This document shows positions 5,151 to 6,075 of a stretch of 6,075 nt of DNA, piece by piece. This stretch comes from Ruminococcus sp. UBA7158 (GTDB taxonomy: Bacteria; Bacillota; Clostridia; Oscillospirales; Ruminococcaceae): NCBI GenBank assembly GCA_002491605.1, contig DKWG01000062.1, forward strand, positions 1 to 6,075. Reading direction: 5' to 3'. Made by a program: the position numbers and the translations under genes. The notes beneath the pieces are model-generated. The model ran no database searches. It worked only from the letters and a program-made list of their open reading frames with translations, and was not told where the DNA came from. Every line of letters starts with the position of its first letter. Position 1 is the stretch's first letter.

Positions 5151-5822
5151 ATGAAAAGACTTTTAACAATTGCTCTTGCAACAGTAATGCTCGTGTCTTG
5201 CTTCGCAGTATCAGCTTTTGCTGCTGCCGGTGACACCGAGATGCTTCTTGAAATCGGCGACGTTTTCGGAACACTTGTTCAGTCAGAGGCAATCGACGTT
5301 TCAAACAGCGGTGAGTACACATTGACTGCAACACTTTCTAAGGCTGCTTCTTCAAGTGCAGACGCATCCTTCATCGGCGTTAAGACAACTGCCGGCAACG
5401 TTGAGCAGAAGACAGCTCTTCCCGACGGTACAACTGTAACAGTTACTGCACTTGAGTTCGACGGCACTAAGGTTGAGCTCGACGCTGACAAGTCAACAAG
5501 CACTGTAAAGAACGGCGTTTTGGATGGAAACAACGGTGTTGTTCTTCTCTTCAAGATGGGCGGCTTGAATGCTTTGACAGGCGATGTACCTGCTGACTTC
5601 ACAGAGGTTAAGGTTACCTTCACCGTCAACAATCCCGAAGCTCCTGCAGAAGCACCTGCTGAGACACCCGCAGAAACTCCTGCCGAAACTCCGGCAGAGA
5701 CACCTGCTGAGCCTGAAGCTCCTAAGGCAGAAACTTCTGCTCCTGCAAATACAGGCGTAGTTTTAGCTGTACTTCCTATGGCTGTTGCAGCTGCTGCATT
5801 GGCTCTTTCTAAGAAGAGATAA
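5151..5822 (+). CDS. Small exported protein with ETPA linker and NTG-type C-terminal tail
   Basis: I do not recognise a named family. The start is ATG 5151, with GGAGG (5138-5142) 8 nt upstream; the ATG at 5136 overlaps that binding site and is rejected. The 223-residue product has a signal peptide (MKRLL, hydrophobic core, likely cleavage after SAFA or SAFAA, residues 24-25). A Leu-Val-Ser-Cys at 14-17 also fits a lipobox, but the hydrophobic stretch runs on beyond the Cys, so signal peptidase I seems likelier. Residues about 28-161 are rich in Thr/Val/Asp with alternating hydrophobics (GEYTLTATL, TVTVTALEFDG, EVKVTFTVN) and look like a beta-sandwich. Residues 163-198 are a Pro/Ala/Glu/Thr linker with ETPA repeats. 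The end is PANTG (198-202), a hydrophobic run to about 219, then KKR, like an atypical sortase signal or a plain membrane anchor. Surface location is inferred. It appears monocistronic. Confidence 0.88.
   Translation: MKRLLTIALATVMLVSCFAVSAFAAAGDTEMLLEIGDVFGTLVQSEAIDVSNSGEYTLTATLSKAASSSADASFIGVKTTAGNVEQKTALPDGTTVTVTALEFDGTKVELDADKSTSTVKNGVLDGNNGVVLLFKMGGLNALTGDVPADFTEVKVTFTVNNPEAPAEAPAETPAETPAETPAETPAEPEAPKAETSAPANTGVVLAVLPMAVAAAALALSKKR
5638..5724 (+). repeat. Tandem 12-bp repeats encoding (E-T/A-P-A)n
   Basis: About six consecutive 12-bp units of the form GAA/GAG-ACN-CCN-GCN encode Glu-Ala-Pro-Ala and Glu-Thr-Pro-Ala, with degenerate units at both ends. Third positions vary between units, so the repeat is maintained at protein level or is not very recent. 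It forms the wall-spanning-type linker of the exported protein and is a likely place for copy-number variation among strains. Confidence 0.85.
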
Positions 5823-5849
5823 TCAGCATTTGGGTCTTGTATTGAGTTC

Positions 5850-5878
5850 AAAAAGGGAAGCGTTTGCTTCCCTTTTTT
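5850..5878 (+). terminator. Strong terminator of the exported-protein gene
   Basis: A perfect 12-bp stem, AAAAAGGGAAGC (5850-5861) against GCTTCCCTTTTT (5866-5877), with a GTTT loop and a run of six T. It begins 28 nt after the stop codon. Confidence 0.95.
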
Positions 5879-5924
5879 CATTCTCAAGCAGCGTCAGTTT
5901 TTCTGATTGATTAATGTATGCGCT

Positions 5925-5938
5925 AATCGTAAACGATT
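5925..5938. other. Perfect small palindrome between terminator and tRNA promoter
   Basis: AATCGT-AA-ACGATT is an exact inverted repeat with a 2-bp centre. It is operator-sized, flanked by GATTGATT copies at 5905-5912 and 5935-5942. It lies about 55 bp upstream of the tRNA -35 box. No known operator is recognised; chance is possible. Nothing else was identified in 5879-5993. Confidence 0.3.
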
Positions 5939-5993
5939 GATTGTATTTATTCTGAGCCTGAATCGGAATTTGTGTGTTTTTTTGAAAAAGGTA

Positions 5994-6022
5994 TTGACAT
6001 AGTGCTTGCATTATGATATTAT
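5994..6022 (+). promoter_or_regulatory. Extended -10 promoter of the tRNA gene
   Basis: TTGACA (5994-5999, exact consensus), a 17-bp spacer and TATTAT (6017-6022), with TG at 6014-6015 one base before the -10. A T/A-rich tract (5975-5990) precedes the -35. The start should be near 6029, about 24 nt before the tRNA 5' end, which fits a stable-RNA promoter. Confidence 0.85.
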
Positions 6023-6052
6023 ATTAAAGCTGTGATTGCGGCGGATATATAT

Positions 6053-6075
6053 GGAGAGGTATCGAAGCGGTCATA
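6053..6075 (+). tRNA. tRNA-Ser, 5' part only (cut by the window edge)
   Basis: Only the first 23 nt are present: acceptor strand GGAGAGG (6053-6059), TA at tRNA positions 8-9, then a D-arm beginning TCGAAGCGG with the conserved A14 and GG pair. GGAGAG is the usual 5' acceptor sequence of bacterial tRNA-Ser. The anticodon lies beyond the window, so the isoacceptor cannot be stated. Confidence 0.8.

Noticed and set aside
5638..5724. CRISPR-like repetition
   Set aside because: The repeats are contiguous 12-bp coding units without spacers and encode the ETPA linker.
5279..5887. 202-residue minus-strand frame opposite the exported-protein gene
   Set aside because: The long frame arises from the Glu/Thr/Pro/Ala codon pattern of the plus-strand gene (it reads as repeated SAGV). 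Its start lies in the terminator region and there is no ribosome binding site.

Overview
The window looks like a chromosomal segment of a low-to-mid GC Gram-positive anaerobe of class Clostridia, most likely an Oscillospiraceae/Ruminococcaceae-type gut bacterium. This rests on strong AGGAGG-type ribosome binding sites, sigma-A promoters close to consensus, a Clostridia-like pyruvate kinase, a long ECF-type sigma factor of a kind I associate with Firmicutes, and a secreted protein with a NTG-type C-terminal wall-anchor-like tail. The taxonomic call is an inference from style, not from a database match.

Layout. Positions 1-66 hold the tail of an upstream transcription unit (a rho-independent terminator). 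A sigma-A promoter and a roughly 135-nt, possibly structured leader then lead into pyruvate kinase (pyk, 265-1677, +), which ends at its own terminator. Convergent to it, on the minus strand, lies a decayed gene (about 1732-1962). It encoded a GyrI/AraC-effector-binding-like protein, now broken by two frameshifts and missing its C-terminus. Upstream of that, also on the minus strand, is a 552-aa sigma factor (2070-3728): an N-terminal ECF-like sigma2/sigma4 module of about 165 residues is fused to a winged-helix-like segment and about 300 residues of unknown fold. It is preceded by an ECF-style CAACCTTTT / TGTCTATA element that could be its own autoregulatory promoter.

Positions 3851-4827 are the classic rplM-rpsI (L13-S9) operon on the minus strand. 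It has an exact-consensus TTGACA-17-TATAAT promoter, a short leader, a 20-nt intergenic gap carrying the S9 ribosome binding site, and a terminator. The promoter position shows that L13 starts at 4747 and not at an upstream in-frame ATG at 4819.

Divergent from the operon, after an AT-rich spacer with repeated TTGATAAAA-like motifs, is a gene for a small exported protein (5151-5822, +). It has a signal peptide, an apparent beta-rich domain, an (E-T-P-A)n linker and a hydrophobic tail with basic end, followed by a strong terminator. The window ends inside a tRNA gene, probably tRNA-Ser, driven by an extended -10 promoter.

Most of the window is housekeeping (glycolysis, ribosome, tRNA). The least ordinary part is 1732-3790: the long-tailed sigma factor, its candidate autoregulatory promoter and the eroded ligand-binding-protein gene downstream of it.
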